A DNA stretch of 64,000 nucleotides from Gordonia iterans (GTDB lineage: Bacteria > Actinomycetota > Actinomycetes > Mycobacteriales > Mycobacteriaceae): the NCBI RefSeq assembly GCF_002993285.1, contig NZ_CP027433.1, positions 3,720,001 to 3,784,000 of the forward strand, in the 5' to 3' direction. Below the pieces are notes generated by a model that was given only the letters and a program-made list of their open reading frames with translations, was not told the DNA's origin and searched no databases. Below, piece after piece: positions 62,345 to 64,000 of the stretch (position 1 is its first letter; each line of letters begins with the position of its first letter). The position numbers and the translations under genes were made by a program.

Positions 62345-62560
62345 ACGTTTCGACTCGCCTCGTTCCTCGGCGGCTCAACGAGCGGACTCCCTCCTCGCTC
62401 GTTGAGCCGAGCGAGGCGCCAGCCGAGCTCGTGTCGAAACGCCCCGTCCCTCATCGCTCGTTGAGCCGAGCGAGGCGCCAGCCGAGCTCGTGTCGAAACG
62501 CCCCTCCTTCCTCGCTCGTTGAGCCGAGCGAGGCGCCAGCCGAGCTCGTGTCGAAACGCC
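62345..62560. repeat. 58-59-bp tandem repeat, three units, plus flanking inverted copy
   Basis: Units GTTGAGCCGAGCGAGGCGCC continuing to GTGTCGAAACG start at 62401, 62460 and 62518 (period 59, then 58). An inverted fragment (TTTCGACTCGCCTCG ... GCTCAACGAGC, 62349-62384) precedes them, so the first units can fold back. The array lies between the convergent Cys-rich gene and regX3. Confidence 0.88.
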
Positions 62561-62571
62561 TCTCCGCGAGA

Positions 62572-63261
62572 TCAGGGCTCGAACTTGTAGCCCAGCCCGC
62601 GGAGGGTGATCAGGTGCCGGGGCTGGGAGGGGTCCGGCTCGATCTTGGAGCGCAACCGCTTGACGTGGACGTCGAGGGTCTTCGTGTCGCCGACGTAGTC
62701 CGCACCCCACACCCGGTCGATCAGCTGGCTGCGGGTGAGCACCCGGCCGGCGTTGCGCAGCAGGTACTCGAGGAGATCGAACTCCTTGAGCGGCAGGGTC
62801 ACGTCGTTCCCGGAGACGGTGACGGTGTGCCGCTGGACGTCCATGCGAACCGGCCCCACCTCCAGGACTCCGGTGGCGAGATCCTCTTCTTCGGCCACCG
62901 CGCCGCCACGGCGCAGCACCGCCCGGATCCTGGCGATCAGCTCGCGGGCCGAGTACGGCTTGGTGATGTAGTCGTCGGCACCGAGTTCCAGGCCGACCAC
63001 CTTGTCGATCTCGCTGTCGCGCGCGGTCACCATGATCACCGGCACCGACGACTTAGCCCGGATCACCTTGCAGATCTCGGTGCCGGACATGCCGGGCAGC
63101 ATCAAGTCGAGAAGGACGATGTCCGGCCCGAGGCGCTCGAACGCCGCGACGGCCTTCGCGCCGTCGTTGATGATGCTGGCCTCGAAACCCTCCTTGCGGA
63201 GCAGAAAGGCCAAGGGGTCGGCCAGGGCTTCCTCGTCTTCGACGATCAGTACGTGCGTCAA
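62572..63261 (-). CDS. regX3: phosphate-sensing response regulator RegX3
   Basis: The product is 229 aa from a TTG at 63261, whose first base pair overlaps the senX3 stop as TTGA. It is an OmpR-family response regulator: receiver with phosphoacceptor Asp52, Thr79 and Lys101, then a winged-helix DNA-binding domain from about 125, ending HLITLRGLGYKFEP. Over most of its length it is close to mycobacterial RegX3. In this order it controls phosphate-starvation genes such as pst and pit. It lies directly downstream of senX3 in the same transcript. Confidence 0.93.
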   Translation of the reverse strand: MTHVLIVEDEEALADPLAFLLRKEGFEASIINDGAKAVAAFERLGPDIVLLDLMLPGMSGTEICKVIRAKSSVPVIMVTARDSEIDKVVGLELGADDYITKPYSARELIARIRAVLRRGGAVAEEEDLATGVLEVGPVRMDVQRHTVTVSGNDVTLPLKEFDLLEYLLRNAGRVLTRSQLIDRVWGADYVGDTKTLDVHVKRLRSKIEPDPSQPRHLITLRGLGYKFEP

Positions 63262-64000
63262 GGCGTGCGTTCCTTAGTTGTGTGGTGCGTTGCGTTCTGG
63301 GGGTCGGATGACGTCCCGGGTACCGGCGGCTCGTCGTCGCGCACACCGTTCATGATCGGGATGTACAGGGTGAAGGTCGATCCGGTGCCGGGTTTGCTCC
63401 ACAGGCCGATGTGCCCGCCGTGACTGGCGGCGACGTGCTTGACGATCGCCAGGCCGAGGCCGGTGCCACCGGTCGCCCGTGACCGCGCCTTGTCGACGCG
63501 GAAGAATCGCTCGAACACGCGCTGCTGGTCGGCGGGCGCGATGCCGATGCCCCGATCAGTCACCGCGATCGCCACCATCTGCTCGCCGTCCATCTCGACC
63601 ACCTTGCGGCTGACCGAGACCACGTCCGTGGGCTGCGAGTGGTTGACGGCGTTGACGATGAGATTGTTGAGCGCGGTGATGAGCATGGTGCGGTCGCCGG
63701 AGACTGTGAATCCCGACGGGCCGTCGCTGACCAATTCGATCTGTCCGACCTCAGCGCTCACCGCCGCCGAACTGAGCGCGTCGTCGATCAGGGTGTCGAC
63801 GTCGACCTCGGTGAACTCGTCGATCTTCCCCTCCTGCAGCCGGGAGAGACCGATCAGCTCGTTGATGAGCGTGCTCATGCGGGTCGCTTCGTGCAGCACA
63901 CGATGACCGAAGTGCTCGACGGCGAGCGGGTCGTCGCGGGACTCCAGCATCGCCTCGGCCATCAGGCTGATCGCGCCGAGCGGGGTCTTCAACTCGTGCG
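63258..64000 (-). CDS. senX3: sensor histidine kinase SenX3 (partial, truncated by window end)
   Basis: Only the C-terminal 247 codons are inside the window; the gene continues beyond base 64000. What is visible starts at the H-box: the bases at the edge encode HELKTPLGAIS with the phosphorylated His. The N box (NNLIVNAVNHS), G1 (DRGIGIAP), F (FERFFRVDK) and G2 (GGTGLGLAIVKH) all follow, so the kinase core is intact. It phosphorylates RegX3 in response to phosphate supply. Its stop overlaps the regX3 start. Confidence 0.92.
   Translation of the reverse strand, partial: HELKTPLGAISLMAEAMLESRDDPLAVEHFGHRVLHEATRMSTLINELIGLSRLQEGKIDEFTEVDVDTLIDDALSSAAVSAEVGQIELVSDGPSGFTVSGDRTMLITALNNLIVNAVNHSQPTDVVSVSRKVVEMDGEQMVAIAVTDRGIGIAPADQQRVFERFFRVDKARSRATGGTGLGLAIVKHVAASHGGHIGLWSKPGTGSTFTLYIPIMNGVRDDEPPVPGTSSDPQNATHHTTKERTP

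Overview
The window is high-GC actinobacterial DNA from the mycolic-acid-producing order Mycobacteriales. Gene content and order follow two stretches of the Mycobacterium tuberculosis chromosome (Rv0491 to Rv0566 and the rpmG2-had locus), but several details point away from Mycobacterium itself and towards a relative such as Gordonia: a fused HadA-HadB dehydratase, a DUF222/13E12 gene, a secreted PE-PPE-domain hydrolase, and many short dispersed repeats that carry TCGA/GAGC words. The genus is inference from layout and recalled protein families; no search was run.

Layout. 1-2.8 kb: an accessory block with two unrecognised genes, a WXG-like protein ending in a papain-fold (Tox-PL) toxin domain, a probable immunity gene, and a tiny zinc ribbon. 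2.9-4.9 kb: hadAB, rpmG and tRNA-Met, -Thr and -Tyr. 5-24 kb: yajQ, htpX, and the menaquinone genes grcC1, menJ, menG, menD, menB and menE, mixed with hotdog, acetyltransferase and reductase genes, a CIRCE-controlled hsp20, and a PiT phosphate transporter (pitA) with a Pho-box-like site. 24.5-34 kb: menA, a PE-PPE hydrolase, a Clp_N protein with its HTH partner, an FtsX-type ABC exporter, and a BldC-like regulator. 34-41.7 kb: fadB2, the System II cytochrome c maturation cluster (ccsB, resB, ccdA, resA), a histidine phosphatase and hemL. 41.9-52.2 kb: a DUF222 gene, an SGNH hydrolase, three membrane proteins, then hemB, hemD, hemC and hemA with a 167-bp palindromic element between hemC and hemA, and a glutaredoxin. 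52.4-64 kb: a HAD phosphatase, an acyltransferase, an epimerase, the ribosomal protein bS22, an excisionase-type regulator, proC, the Rv0499 to Rv0495c series, and regX3-senX3. senX3 runs off the end.

How it fits together. Most of the window builds the respiratory apparatus: menaquinone (menABDEGJ plus the prenyl synthase), heme (hemA, L, B, C, D), and covalent heme attachment (ccsB/resB/ccdA/resA). The SenX3-RegX3 phosphate sensor at the right end has a plausible target in the same window, the GGTGAAC-type repeat upstream of pitA.

The most distinctive signals are the Tox-PL toxin/immunity pair sitting where mycobacterial synteny would place tRNA-Trp-secE-nusG, two copies of an inverted-repeat element whose arm overlaps stop codons, intergenic repeats that have entered the reading frames of resB and the DUF222 protein, and a menE gene whose only well-placed start codon is CTG. 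No rRNA, CRISPR array, complete insertion sequence or prophage was seen. The only gene-free stretch over 300 bases is 9285-9602, which is filled with repeats.
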